The notes under the pieces are model-generated. The model was not told where the DNA came from, did no database searches, and was given only the letters and a program-made list of their open reading frames with translations. Positions 36,981 through 48,787 of a DNA stretch of 64,000 nt are shown in pieces; the first letter of the stretch is position 1; the number at the start of each line of letters is the position of its first letter. Both the position numbers and the translations under genes were made by a program. The DNA is from Lepidodermella squamata. Lineage: Eukaryota; Gastrotricha. The DNA is taken from NCBI GenBank assembly GCA_047495785.1, contig JBLDXI010000059.1, forward strand, positions 186,001 to 250,000, in the 5' to 3' direction.

Positions 36981-37823
36981 CCAAGTGTCAAAGTGACCCC
37001 ACTGCCTACAGTCACCCCAGTTGGAAACAAGCAGACGCTCCTGAGTAGGGCACCCGGAAGTGGAGCAGCCGGCTTTGAAGTCGACGATTGGCGGTTACGA
37101 TTTCTTTGTTTTTTCTCCGCTCCGACTCTGGCGCTGCGGGTGCAATCATAGCCGACATGGTGCATTCTGCGGGTCACGAGGGAAACACTGATCTCCAGGT
37201 GAAAATCAAGCAATGGGTGCACGAGTTCAAGGCAGGAAGCCGGTCGGTAATAGGTTATTGAAGACCGGCTCGAGAATATTGATTAGTGGTGTTAATGAAC
37301 GCGAGCGACAGGTAGCGGCGGTGGTATACCGCCCAACTCGCGACCGTCTTAATCCTATTGATGTTGCTTTCGGTTTGCACACTGGAAATCGGCCTGCGCT
37401 TTCAGCCCTATCTTCAAGGCCTCGACTCTTGAACTGATGACATTGATCAGCGGCACCAGACAGATTATTAACTCCTTGGCGCGCAATAAATGGCTCTCTA
37501 GCCGCCGCGCGCGGTCAAGTGGGTGTAGCGGTTTTTCTCTCTGCACCCGTGATTTCATTACCGTCCAATCAAATGTATTGGGTGTACGTAGCAAAATGGT
37601 CGCACCCAGATGCGGGTGCACGCAGCTATTTTCGCGCACCTTCCGGGTGTAACTAGCTATAATCCTGCACCCTCGGGTGTAGTGAGCAAATTCTATGCAC
37701 CCAGCGCGCGGGTGCAGCTAGCGATGACCTAATTTTATTGGGTAAACGTGCGATGTAATTAAACACGGCTCACCGAAGTCCGTCGCCCAAGTTTGAAACC
37801 GGCAGCACACGGGCGCCTTGTGA

Positions 37824-38952
37824 CTAATACCACAATGTAGCCAACTACCCGGTTACTGAATCTGTTTCAGCTAGTTTTACGCGCAAAGCTATTGACGACA
37901 CGGCTCAGCGGTTATATGATGAGCTGGGCACGCGTGCTATTAGCTTAACAATGAACAATTCAGGTTGCAATTGGCGGCTTATAAAAGATTCCTTCAAAGG
38001 TCAACGGTCATTTCCGCACCCATCGAATCCCGATTGGGAAATTTTTCTTATGCTTGATGTCCCTCATTAATTGAAATGCGCAAGGAACGCGATAATCCAC
38101 AACAACATGCTAATGTTGAACCGCGCTGGCGATGTCAGCTGGCGATTTTTCATGGATTTTTTCGATTACGACATTAACTGCCGGCTTCGCGAATTTTGTA
38201 AATTAACCTATCATCATGTTCACACTATTTATAACAACAGCCGGGCACCGCAAAAAATGCGCACTTTATTCGCCGTGCAAATTTTGTCGCGTTTACTAGC
38301 CCTAGGGCTCCGGCGACATCATCCGGATAACCCCAGTGCAGACGCGACCGCGTTCTATTGCGAATTTTTTAATACATTTTTCGATTGCTTGAACGGCTCA
38401 ACGTATGACAAAGCGCAGCATAAACTGAACCCTGACTTGAAGCCTTACGACGACATAAACGATCCGCGTCTTCGATGGCTCGAAGTCGAATTCGTTCGAA
38501 CTATTAGTGAAATTCAAAGTCTTAATCTTGGAAACAAAATTAATACAAAAGACAAAAATGGCAAAAATCACACTCGTAACACCGCTTTCACCGATAACGT
38601 TTTCAAGGGCCTATTATTCACTGCCGCTAATTTTCCTATTATTTGTCGCTTTCTTTTAATTAATGGCGTGAAATTCGTGATGCCTAATCGGCTTAACCAA
38701 GATCCCCTGGAACAGGTTTTTTCACAATTTCGTGGAGCTTGTGGTGGGAAAACTCATCCAAGCGTGTACGACCTTTTTATTGCTGCAGCGCATCTTCTAA
38801 TCGCCAGCCCCGTTTTCGGCGTGCCTCGAGGTTCAAACGTGACCTCGGTTAAAAAACACAACCAACAATCGTCCGAAGACCGACTAATAGCCATTTCATG
38901 GCCGGCCCTTTTTAGGGCCACAAGTATTTGCAACAGTGTTAAATTTTGTTGA
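37824..38952 (+). pseudogene. P-element (THAP9-like) transposase relic
   Basis: A frame open from about 37,830 reads LYDELGTRAISLTMNNSGCN and then MLDVPH, a TAA stop (38,068–38,070), and continues LKCARNAIIHNNMLML. D-x-x-H followed by K-x-x-R-N is the P-transposase pattern. The C-terminal part has MPNRLNQDPLEQVFSQFRG with CGGKTHPS, the strongly conserved end of P-element and THAP9 transposases. No THAP DNA-binding domain precedes it. The stop in the conserved segment and the missing N terminus mean the copy is dead. Downstream to 38,952 the frame is open for 293 residues, so decay is recent. Confidence 0.82.
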
Positions 38953-39604
38953 ATATTTTCATTTCAGATTAATAATGAGTAAAATTTCATCAATAATCAC
39001 GTTTGGGTCCCTTTTGCATTGGGAAGAATTAGACCAAATTTCATAAAAATTATATTGCGGTAAATGAAAATTAAGGCTGCGTAACCCAGAAAAAAATTAC
39101 GTTGATCGGATGAAACATTACTGAGAAAAAGGGGCCCAAAAAAAAGTGATCGATTTTGTATGCTAAACACAGCGCGCGCTCGCTGCGCGGTTGCTTAACT
39201 ATTAGTGCGTGCGCCGCGCGCTGTCCACGGCCCGCGCCTGTGTGTGTCGAGTCCAGTGGTATTAGTCACAAAACGGGCGCAGCACAATTCTTAATCCCGC
39301 GCCCAATTAAGGTGTGCAACCCAAATTTTTACTTTGTAACCAATCACACGCGCGCAGCCGGAAATATATATTTTGGCAGCCGAAGTTTTGAACTTTGCAG
39401 CACAATTATTTATCCTCCTTAATGTCAATTTTCTCTCCATTAAAACATCTTGAAATGATCTTTACATGTTTCCCGATAATGTTGATATGGCCCGAGCCTA
39501 TGGCTGCGTTCGAGGCTGACGATGTTAACGAAGAAAATACCCACCCAGGCATCAGGCATCATCCAGGTTTCTGTGAATTTCGAATTGGCCGGTTCAGGGA
39601 CGGT

Positions 39605-39690
39605 AGGTGAGATATGCGCTGAGACACGCGCTTGCAATAAAGTTGTCTGTGTGGTTACCCGTTCGAATCCATGGCTGGCTGCGAGCCATT
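39605..39690 (+). repeat. tRNA-like (SINE-type) sequence
   Basis: Contains a B box CCGTTCGAATCC about 45 bases after a degenerate A-box-like stretch (GAGATATGCGCTGAGACACG). No cloverleaf can be closed. Probably a decayed tRNA-derived SINE. Confidence 0.3.
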
Positions 39691-39859
39691 CATGGTTATA
39701 ACTCCATAAATTACCGATACAAAAAAATGAGTCGTCGGCGTAGAGAAATGAGCAGGGTGGGTCTCAATGTCTTACTGCTTGCACTGTGGATCCTAAGGAG
39801 TGGATCCTGGAGTTATGTCGGGCAGGCCTGGGGTGACAATCGACGGATAAATCAGCAGA

Positions 39860-39945
39860 TTATTGCACTCTGGGAATCGAACCCCGCCACTGAGACGTCG
39901 CGGCGAAACGCTGCGCTATAAGAGTGCTCAAGACCCCAGCGTATT
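39860..39945 (-). repeat. tRNA-like (SINE-type) sequence
   Basis: On the minus strand it shows A-box-like TATAGCGCAGCG and B-box GGGTTCGATTCCC, enclosed by a perfect 7-base pair GCACTCT/AGAGTGC. The spacing between boxes is about 7 bases too short for a standard tRNA, so I call it tRNA-derived rather than a functional tRNA gene. Confidence 0.4.
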
Positions 39946-41426
39946 CATCAGTTGTTTACGTGTCTTTACGCTCTGCGCGATGGGGCGCTGGCTGTCATGA
40001 GTGCGATTAAGGAGGTGCAAGGTGTGGGGAGAAAAAAAGCGGAAGCACGCGCCGATTATTACCTGTTGAACAGTCAATAGCACGGTTACTAGTTGAGGCC
40101 ATGCGGCGCCGTTCGAACACCTCACACCGTTTCTGCCCTCATAGCCTGCCCTTATAATAGCCATCGGTGGCTCATGTGCAACCACTACCTAGAGCCGGCC
40201 ATTGAGCCGGAATTGTGCTAGAAATTGGAAACCAGCCGGCCGCCGCCGGTTGAAATTCAAACAAAATAATGGAAACATATGTTTCCCCTGGCTCATCGAA
40301 CACTGCCCAGCCGCTTGGAAGTGCGAAAATACTTGTGAAAAGTAACTTCTCAATCGCATTTTTGAAAAATTCGGGGAATAAATTCACGTCTTTACGTGCT
40401 TTTGTGCGGCGTGATTATAACAGCAGATTATAACAATAACTATCCTGTCCTGATTTCAAACGAGTTATACACGGCTTGGGTTAGCGATATCAATTAATAC
40501 ATACCAATTTATGGGTATTGAAGCTGCATTTGGCATTGGTTGCGGCGCCGATTTTATGCGCGGTTTGACGCACGCTTTCGCTTTTCTGCGTCACCACCGA
40601 ACTATTTGCCCCGTTTTTGCCGACAACAGTCATAACTCTGTGGTAATACTTTTGGCCTCACGTCACTTCAAACCATCGAATTCTAGTATATAGGTATCTA
40701 TTAGTCGTGACGTTGAATCTTTCAATGGGATTCAATGGGCATATCAATGGCGCAATTTCTCGCGGAAATCGCATACCAGGTTCGCGTACGTCGATGGCGC
40801 GCCAAGTGCTATTAGTTTTCTATGCGGAGTGATTCCTTCAGGATTGTTTTGCTTGATCAAAGCAAAACCACCCACGTCCTTGCGGCGTGTGGCTAATAAC
40901 CGGACGAACAGGTAATATACGGGTTGGGTGGCGAAACCAATTTTTTACTTGTCACTTGCTGAATGCGCCCACAAGACCATTTTTTGCCAGTCATGTTGCC
41001 GAGTTACCGCTTTTCAGCCGCATGCTGTTTCAGCAAAACGGCGCCAACCGGTCTTTGCGGCCGTTTCTAGTTCATTATCTTACATGGCCTCTCTTTTGAG
41101 GATTCTCGCGGCCAAAACACTGCTTATAAGGAAAAAATTATTATTTCTAATAGGCACCTATTCTGAGTATGAATTTTCATTTATCGAGTGTGTGCTATAG
41201 AGCTAAAACGCTGAGATGAAGAGCCTGTGGCCTCAGTCAAAATTTATTGAATATTTTATGAGAGCACGCCATTTCGCCATTTACTTCGGTACATTTTTCG
41301 GTAAAATAATATGTCGACTTATATATAATTATTTAATATAACATCATTATACAGACTGCTTGTAACTAAGGGGCCGGTTCTAAGTTCGATTTCTTTGGTT
41401 ATTAGGAGTTATATTATTGATTGAGG

Positions 41427-41973
41427 ATGCCGTTGAAGGACTGGTTGCCTTCGATGCCTGATTGGGGCAAATTTCAGGGGAAACTACCAGCTATGCCCGA
41501 TAGTGTGGTCAGAATAACTGATAAAGTGACCGCAGCACCGAAACGATTTTTCGCCGAAGATCATTCCTTTTTATACTTCGCCCTCGCTGCAACGGCAGTT
41601 CCTGTTGCCGTATACTACTACAGGAAACACCATCCTATCGATAATCACCGGCATCGGGACGAAAAAAGCGGCGAGCACAAACACAGGCACAAGCATCATT
41701 ACCACAAACATGACGACGGCGACGAGCACCGGTATCACAAACACCACAAGCACCATCACCATCACCACAAAAGCGAAGATGGCGAGCAAAAGTAATTTTT
41801 TTGCAGGATTTAAGATCAGCTTTGGATATTTCATTTTTTCCAGGCTTCGTAAGCATCACCACCATAAACACCATCATCATCATGAATGCTCGCAACAATC
41901 TCAGCAAACTACACCGATCAATAGCAAGACGATTGTGGACAATTGGAACATCACCAAGGACGCCGAATTATAA
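41427..41973 (+). CDS. Histidine-rich single-pass membrane protein, no known family
   Basis: Two exons, 41427–41791 and 41844–41973, joined over a 52-nt intron (GTAATT…TTTTCCAG), giving 164 residues. The N-terminal 50 residues are amphipathic and Pro/Trp-containing (MPLKDWLPSMPDWGKFQGK). One hydrophobic span follows (FLYFALAATAVPVAVYYY), then a tail dominated by histidine with Lys, Asp, Arg and Glu (HKHRHKHHYHKHDDGDEHR, then a second cluster KHHHHKHHHHH). The intron splits the His-rich tail and both exons keep the same bias, supporting the splice model. An acceptor (TTGGTTATTAG, 41405) lies 21 nt before the ATG. His clusters of this kind often bind zinc, copper or nickel, so a metal-handling role at a membrane is an inference only. 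I recognise no family. Confidence 0.7.
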
Positions 41974-43309
41974 GAAGCATCTTTTCGGCGGCTGAATGGC
42001 GTTCTCGCGCAAAATCTCGTAGATGTCTGTAGAATGACATCGAATTATTATAATTTTCGGTTATACTTTCGCCTTTCGATGACAGTGATTATAATAATCG
42101 ATGATCGGATTACGTTTTAGAGTATTTTTCTATTGCACAAATTTGCTATATTTTTGCACATTAAATCACGCGAAAATTCTGCTGCTCCGTATGAAATTGC
42201 CTTTTGCCTCGAAATCTACTGTGCACCGTCAAAACTGATGTTTTCAAGTATTCTTTCCTACATTTTCGCCCTTTACATGTACGCGGAATTTCTTCGGCTG
42301 ACTGATCAAAGAGACAATAAAAATCGAAATTTTTCTTCGGTATTCATGCTTTTATTACTGAAAACAAACAAAAATGAATATATATCTCGGATTTGCAGAT
42401 ACTTTTAAATATATAATATTGAAGCTACCGATAAAGAGCCCGTTCATTTAAATACAACAAGGTTTATACGATAAATAGGGCATCTATAGGCAGATTGATG
42501 CTTTCTTTCACCAAAAACAAGAGGCAAGTCACAACACAAGGCTCAAAAATACAGCTTCTTGTGCCAAAAATGTATCTTAAATAATAATTATTATTGTACA
42601 ATTTGCTACATATCTGTAATGATGTGTAAACGATCGAAAAATTAATCATTTTCGCCATCATGCATACACAGTAAGTCACAATTTAATTTAATCAGTTATA
42701 GTTTCAGCAGGTCAACCGATGAAATGAATCAAGGAATAGTCATAAGAGATAACCACAAGAGACCATACGAGAAGACGAAATTTAACTAAAAAAATTAACC
42801 TGACCGTAAATTCTTGAACGCACCTTACATACCCAACAGAAGAGCTAAAAATAACGCTTTTCCTCAAATATTAAGGAGGTTCAACAATAAATATATCGCT
42901 TCAATAGTAACTGCTGATGCACAGTCTAGTACACTTGCGTTTATAATAATGTAGTATAATATAAAAGATTCATGGTAGAAAGAAGGATGCACATAAGATT
43001 TGTTTTTGGCTTCAAATAACAATAATATAGATTTCACAGGATGTTCATCGTTTTTCACTCAACTTTACACTCAACTAGTCCCACTTCGTACCGATGAATT
43101 GTGCATTGCGAATTTTCAAAGATTACAGCGGTTTGTTTCCTTCTCTCGTTTGACAAGATACAGGACAGCAAGATCAAAGTAGCATTTCACGAATGTTCTG
43201 CTTGAATAGTTAGGTAGATTACAATGGCATATCAACAGAATTTTATAGAGAATAATATTATTGCGCGTTTTTTCTGGCAAAAATATATTATCATACCAAC
43301 AGCATTTTT
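41974..43309. other. Convergent AT-rich spacer
   Basis: About 1.3 kb between the 3' ends of the His-rich gene and ATF6. It has a possible AATAAA at 42,316. The rest is AT-rich with no gene seen. Confidence 0.5.
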
Positions 43310-46300
43310 TCACGGCTTCCCGCTCAACCATTGCCGATACATGCGATTCGTGGCATCGGCGTGATCGCCATCTCGCATGTGCCGCGAGACGATGTCAAGA
43401 GGAATTAAATGTTTACCCAAATGCAGCACTTTCATATCGGTTATATCGCACTCGATTTGCATAAGAGCGACACTACCTTCAGGCGGCGAGACAGTTTCAT
43501 TAAGGGAGAACAGTGCTGGGAGGATCAGCGACATTTTTGGCCGCGATGTACGGTTCACAACAAGAGCCGGGAAAATCAGCTGGTCGACGTGAAATGAAAC
43601 CATGTAGAAAGTGTCGTTGCGTTGTCGAATAGTTTTCGCGAATTTTTCGTATTGAGCCAAAGAGGCACTTTCTTCCGTCGCTGCTTCGACAGTTTGATCT
43701 GCGTGAGCTCGGCGTAGCAACTGCTGCTGACGAGCCGAAACCACCCGACGCCGGTACAGCTGAACGTCAGAAGACGACGGACTGTTGCTGGGAGCAGTAG
43801 CAACTCGACGCCTGCAATGAAAGAAAACCATAAATTTACGAAAAAATCCGCCTTAAACTTGATTTTTCTCATTTTTCAATATTCTAATTCCTATAGGTAT
43901 CAGACGTGCCAAGCAGTGCGGGCCCTTGAACGTCAATCGAGTGCTTCGCCAGCTAATGCACACTCATGGTTGCGGAATTAATTGGCGAAACGAGTGAATA
44001 AGGGAATGAGCCAGATGCCACGCCTCAATATTCATCATATCACACATCACACCAACAGCTCAAACAAGGGCCAAAAGGCGACATTTAGGCACGGTTCTAT
44101 GACGCAAAGGCGCCGGACTTGGGAGCGAAAGGCAAAAGAGCACGGGACATAAGGGCGCAGATAGAAGGGCGGCAAATTATTCTCAACAATTGTTTGTTTT
44201 TCGATGCGAAACTGAAGGATCACTGAAGGAAAATGAGGATTATCGACGAGCTCCGAGTTGAAATAGTCACCAGGCATCCGACTGGCGAAGAAGAAGAAAG
44301 CTTGAGTCTATACGCCAGATTAGCCAGATTGTTTTTATTTTATGAACTTAATTTGAGACGCAAACCAAGAAAAGGTGACTAATTGCGCTTTCGCTTTCAT
44401 CAGAAAGAGGCAACAGCTGGAGCAGTTCTATTATGCGCCTGCTTTTTTTGACAGCTAAAACAAATTGGTACCTTTTCCTGGTTTCATCTATTACCTTCAA
44501 AGCAAACATGGTAAGATGCAGTCAATCAGGTTTGGTTCAGGCTACGACAGAACTCCCCAGTCGGTATCTATGTATTTCGCGAGAGAGAGAATATTTCGTG
44601 AGAATAGATAGTAGAGGCGCAGGCTTCGAAGCTGATATAACAATTTGCTACATACTATTGTACCGTACGGAGCCGAGTATGATCAGATTAAGACTAGAAA
44701 ATCCGTAAAAATCCAGAGCAGCGAGAAACAAGGCAATGTTGGATCTGTTCGCTCTTTTGGCAACTTCGCACTGAGCCTTGGAGCTTCGCTTAGGGTAGAA
44801 GACATCAAACACCCCTTAGACCTCCTAGCCGTCTTGGTTGGGAACTTTTTCTCGCACCTCCTTCGCGTCTCGTACAGATGTCATTGAGCATTAGTAATCA
44901 TTTGTGCAGCTTTTGGAGCTCATAGGCTGGAATGAGGAGTGAGGCGACGCGCGGCGCGAAAAATTTATCACTGAACAGTAGAATTGTCGTTGTTTCACAC
45001 TTTGAGCTCACAAAACACTATCAGCTGCCTTCAAAATTAATTTGAGCCCTGACCAATAAATCAAAAATTTGTTTTTCCCACTTGGAATCAGTGAAACCAC
45101 AGGTCACAAATCAGTTTTAGGTGAAATTCAACTTATGCTCCTTTTGACAAATAAACGCTCTCAAGTTATTGCAAAACTATCGAATGATTTACGATAAATG
45201 GGTGAAGTGTTTGACCTCGGCGTGTCGTCAATTAGGCGCAATCGCTTACACCATTCGATAGGGCGCAATCAGTTACCTAGATGACATGAAAAATTGTTCC
45301 AGCAGTCGCAATCAAATCTGACCAAAAATTGGAATGATTGACCCTAGTCGTACATCGCGCAACCGAGGAACACGCGTTCAACTAACATAATGCGTCCTAT
45401 AGGTGAACAAGCGTAGTTTTAAGGGAGCGCTCGTTCGCCTAGCAGTCACTAGTTCAGCCGCGCGACTCCAAGCTCGACGTTCTAGCCCTTATAGCTAGTC
45501 TCAAAATGGACAGCGGACTAAGCTCTAAAGGATAGGACCCCATTATTTTCCGCACGTCAGAATCCTGGTGGAACTTGACTTACGTTTTGAAAAAATTAGG
45601 CATAGGAAAACCGAAACATCAGTGTTTTTCAATCAGATAAATTGGGTGTTTGTCAACAATAGGCGCACAAATCGGCTGTCAAGTGGTTCCCCGCAGCTTC
45701 TCAGGCATAAAAACTCGCGTGAATGGTGCAAAAGATCGCTGAGGAGGAAAGTATTAGATGAAGTAAACAGCAATAAAAAGTTGAAGAATGCAATGTCTAA
45801 TGATTTTAGCTTGAAAACGAATAATAGAGGGCTGAGCCGAAATAAATGGTCGGTCTCGCTTATAACGACTGGATTGAACCAATATAGGAAAATGCCTTAG
45901 TATATAAGATAGCGCCATTGATGGCTTTGGAATAGATTGCAAACAGATGAAATTAAGCAAGAAATATAGAAACCGGAGCAAATTGTTAGAGGGAGTTTTT
46001 GGACCCAGAATCTGATCTAAATCAGCTCAGACCCCTTTTTCGGCAGTTGAAGTGTTCATAACATTTATTAAATCTTACCTTGAATTGATGACTCGCGTTG
46101 GCTTCTCATCAGGCGTTTGTTCCGATTTCGCCGGCTTCTGTTGAAGTGAAGCCCATTGCGAGAGAGCATTAACAATGCGTTGGGAATGAGTTGCATTCAC
46201 AAGGCCATTGGGACATTCCGGATGTCCGCTACTACTCGTCGTCACGTCTTCAATCTCAAGCAATGCGTCATCCATGAGTGGTAAATCCGCATCGTCAACC

Positions 46301-47956
46301 GAGTCGAATTCGAAATAGGCGTTCGGCGCACGGGGCAAAATCATCAAATCGTTTGAATCATCAAACCTCGAACTGCGTTTCACTCTGAAATTCGCCGGGT
46401 AAGACATCTGACCGGCATCCAGGGTCCGGGATTGAATGCGAGGTTCAGGGTAAGGAACATCGGGTATTTCATTCTTCGCGTAACTTAAATCGCCAACTCC
46501 CGCGACGGCGACTGGAGTGACTGAGGTTGAAGATTCACGAAACAATTTAGACGCAAATGGTATACAGTTAAACGCAAAAATAAGCGAGAAAATCAGCAGG
46601 GCCTTGCTATTCGGCCGAGTTGCGATGAAAATTCGCTTCACAGCTGGTTGTTGAGTATTCGCTGCAGGCTGCTCAGCGGGCCTTTTAGTGGCCGAGACAT
46701 AAGTCAAGGTAGGTTTCGTGTCCCGAGTAATTTTCGCAGCAGGAATTGCATTGACTGGCTGTTTTAGAAGGCTATTAACCACTGGAGGGGCCGGTTTAAC
46801 GGGAATTTTCTTAGGAATCGGCTCATCATCGACCAAATCGATAACAGGACCCGACCTCATTGAAATCTGCGGTGAAACAGGTTCAGAATTCGAGAAAGTT
46901 GGTGATTCGCTGATAGAAATCGGCGACATCTCGTCGTTACTGCTCACCGAGCCGGCAGAAGAAAATGCCGAGACAGAGCCGGTCGACGAAGGTCCGCCAA
47001 TATTGCCATTACTCCTCAATCCCATATTTTCCTCATGCAACCGCTCAACCATGCGGCGCATTTCTTCATTCTGCTGTTTCACCTGCTGATTCTCCTCAGC
47101 TAACTGCCGAACTCGTTCTTCCAGCGATTCTAAATAGGCCTTCTGCCTTTGTCGCGATAAATTCGCGGCTTCTCGATTTTTCAATATCCTCATCTGCTTT
47201 TTCGCCTGCCGGTCCAACTCGTCTTTTTGCTGCTGATATTGCGAGGCGGTCAGACCAGGTTGGCTAGGAATTGCAACTTTGCCTTGAAATTTGATATCCT
47301 TCACATTCACAACTTTACCAGTCGCCTATTGAATAGAGACGTTGAATTAATAAATTCAGGTAAGATGGGTAAAATCAAACCTGTTGAAGGGGGAAAGCTG
47401 TTAAAGATCCATTAGGTGATATGACTAGGCAGGGCTTCGGAAGAATCGGCTTCTTATCCTCGACGATAGTGACCGGAATTGCAGCCATCGGTGTCTGAGG
47501 TGCGAGTGGTTCCAACTTGATCAAAGTCGTCGGCACCTGAGTCGTCGTTTTAATGAAGGCATTGGGTGGAAAACTCAGATTATTCGCCGGCAAATTGTTG
47601 TTCGCAAAAGACCGGCCGATAATCGACGACGTAGTGGTTGGTACGATGATATCGTCCACAATACCGACATCAGATTCGTCAGACGAATCACGCCGGTAGA
47701 CGAGGGGAACTTGAGAATTAGCACTCGATGCAAAATGCGACGCGTAAGAGTCTTGCGTTGAGGAATTGCAGTCGACATTAGTTACAGGGCAGTGACCGCC
47801 GGACGAGCCCAGCGACGACGACTCCTGCGACTCGGCCGAGTACAACTCGTCGAACAGATCGAGCGGCTGGTCGAGCAGAAACGACGAGTAGTTCTGTTGC
47901 TGACCGGCATCGAGTAACGGCTCATCGAGGCCGAACTCGTCCAATTCAAAATTCAT
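43310..47956 (-). CDS. ATF6: ATF6, ER membrane-bound bZIP transcription factor
   Basis: Exons 47956–47381, 47325–46079 and 43811–43310, with introns of 55 and 2,267 nt; 774 residues. ATF6 senses ER stress, moves to the Golgi, is cut by S1P and S2P, and its cytosolic half enters the nucleus to induce chaperone genes. The acidic N terminus (MNFELDEFGLDEPLLDA) precedes the bZIP: basic region RILKNREAANLSRQRQKAYL, then the leucine zipper. The membrane span ALLIFSLIFAFNCIPFAS keeps the Asn-x-x-Pro pair needed for S2P cleavage. In the lumen, RTLD is a candidate S1P site. The last exon is the diagnostic lumenal domain: NDTFYMVSFHVDQLIFPALV, RTSRPKMSLILPALFSLNE and VALMQIECDITDMKVLHL. An acceptor at 47972 lies 15 nt before the ATG. 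Confidence 0.94.
43812..46078 (-). other. ATF6 intron 2, 2.27 kb
   Basis: A long intron between the stalk and the lumenal domain. It contains no recognised gene or complete transposon. Open stretches such as 45,568–45,900 on the plus strand are featureless. Near its 3' end it carries TTTAAGGCGGATTTTTT, a variant of a motif shared with other introns. Confidence 0.75.
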
Positions 47957-48035
47957 TCGTAATTCAACCCTCTAGAAAACAGAAAAATCCACCTTAATTA
48001 TTATCACTGGCACATATCAGCAGGATAATTCATTC

Positions 48036-48041
48036 TTTATT
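48036..48041 (-). terminator. Possible RPS21 polyadenylation signal
   Basis: AATAAA on the minus strand, about 106 nt past the RPS21 stop and 64 nt before the putative acceptor of ATF6. This is the spacing seen between genes of trans-spliced operons. Confidence 0.45.
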
Positions 48042-48146
48042 TTTGTCTCCTTCATCAAAACTACTAGCACGCGACTGAAAGAATGCAATTAGCTCTTCTC
48101 GTAGGCCCTAGATAATAAAAATAAAAGTATTAAGGAGGTGTTTTAC

Positions 48147-48470
48147 TTAGGGGTAACGATTCACGTACTTGCCGACGATACCGTCACGGGTGGCGAGACG
48201 GACAAGCGACGCGTCTGACTCGCCAATGCGGCGAATTTGTCCGCAAACGGTGTACCGCTTGACGGAGCCAGTCGCCAGGCCAGTTTCAGGGTCGAGATCG
48301 GCAAAGTCGATTTGAACCGAGGCGTGGTCCTTGGCGGCGATGAGCCAGTTGCTGGCAGAGCTGTAATTCAGCAAATATTATTAAACCAGTGACAGTACTG
48401 AGAAAATCGATAGAACATACCACTTGCGGGGGATGTACTTGTCAGAATATTCGCCGGCGTCGTTTTGCAT
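48147..48470 (-). CDS. RPS21: 40S ribosomal protein S21
   Basis: Two exons, 48470–48421 and 48360–48147, with a 60-nt intron; 87 residues, the usual size for this small-subunit protein. The start [20 protein letters not shown] and the core [20 protein letters not shown], then [20 protein letters not shown], match eukaryotic eS21 along the whole length. The splice completes the conserved cysteine codon of RKC/SAS. The protein is a structural component of the 40S ribosomal subunit. It sits between ATF6 (191 nt away) and cystathionine gamma-lyase (317 nt away) on the same strand. No strong acceptor is seen right before the ATG, unlike most neighbours. Confidence 0.97.
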
Positions 48471-48787
48471 GTTTGTAGCTTTTTCGGTTAAATAACCAAA
48501 TAAATGCCTAGACACCAGGTGAGCAAAATTTATTATAGCATATTCGCACCGCAAGGAAAGTCGCTTTGTTAATATAATATAATATTAAGGAATTTCAGGC
48601 TTTTAATCTGATAGGACCAGTGTTGGCTAGTATTGCTTTTTCGTGTTATAGAAACAACGAGAAAAAATATAGCGATAAAGAAATCGATCAACCGGCAGGT
48701 CGGAAGGCACAACAATGCGGAATTGGCTAGTAGATAGTCGTCCCTCAAAAAATTAGTATGGTGGCAAGTAATCGCAAAACATTGCAC

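Larger units (their letters stand above)
36372..37004. mobile_element. Palindromic element with nested insertions
   Basis: Outer inverted words GGGTCACTTTGACTTG (36,378) and its complement (36,982–37,000) enclose longer arms. The left arm at 36,400–36,469 (GGTGACTTTGGCATGCCAAA then AATCGAATATGGT) is inverted at 36,803–36,870. A 130-bp MITE sits between the arms and a GGAAT-type tandem array lies in the right side. This is a nested, foldback-like structure. Confidence 0.65.
36145..37730. mobile_element. DNA-transposon-like unit with iterated inverted CTACACCC ends
   Basis: The left end has repeated words TTTGCTCGCTACACCC and GACTCGCTACACCCTATA plus GGGTGCA palindromic elements. The right end (37,550–37,725) has the same words inverted, for example GGGTGTAGTGAGCAAA and GGGTGTACGTAGCAAAATGG. 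Iterated subterminal motifs in inverted order are typical of cut-and-paste transposons. The interior holds other nested elements and no transposase. Exact ends are uncertain. Confidence 0.5.
38953..41405. other. Repeat-rich intergenic region
   Basis: About 2.45 kb without a convincing gene. It contains GC-rich words near 39,165–39,230, tRNA-like B-box sequences at about 39,668 and 39,867, and otherwise featureless sequence. Confidence 0.5.

Noticed and set aside
39860-39945. Functional tRNA gene
   Set aside because: The A-to-B box distance is about 7 bases short and the T and anticodon stems do not pair when aligned to a standard cloverleaf.
41571-41834. Hydrophobic Val-rich frame antisense to the His-rich gene
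   Set aside because: It is the reverse complement of CAC/CAT-rich codons, which always reads as Val/Met-rich sequence.
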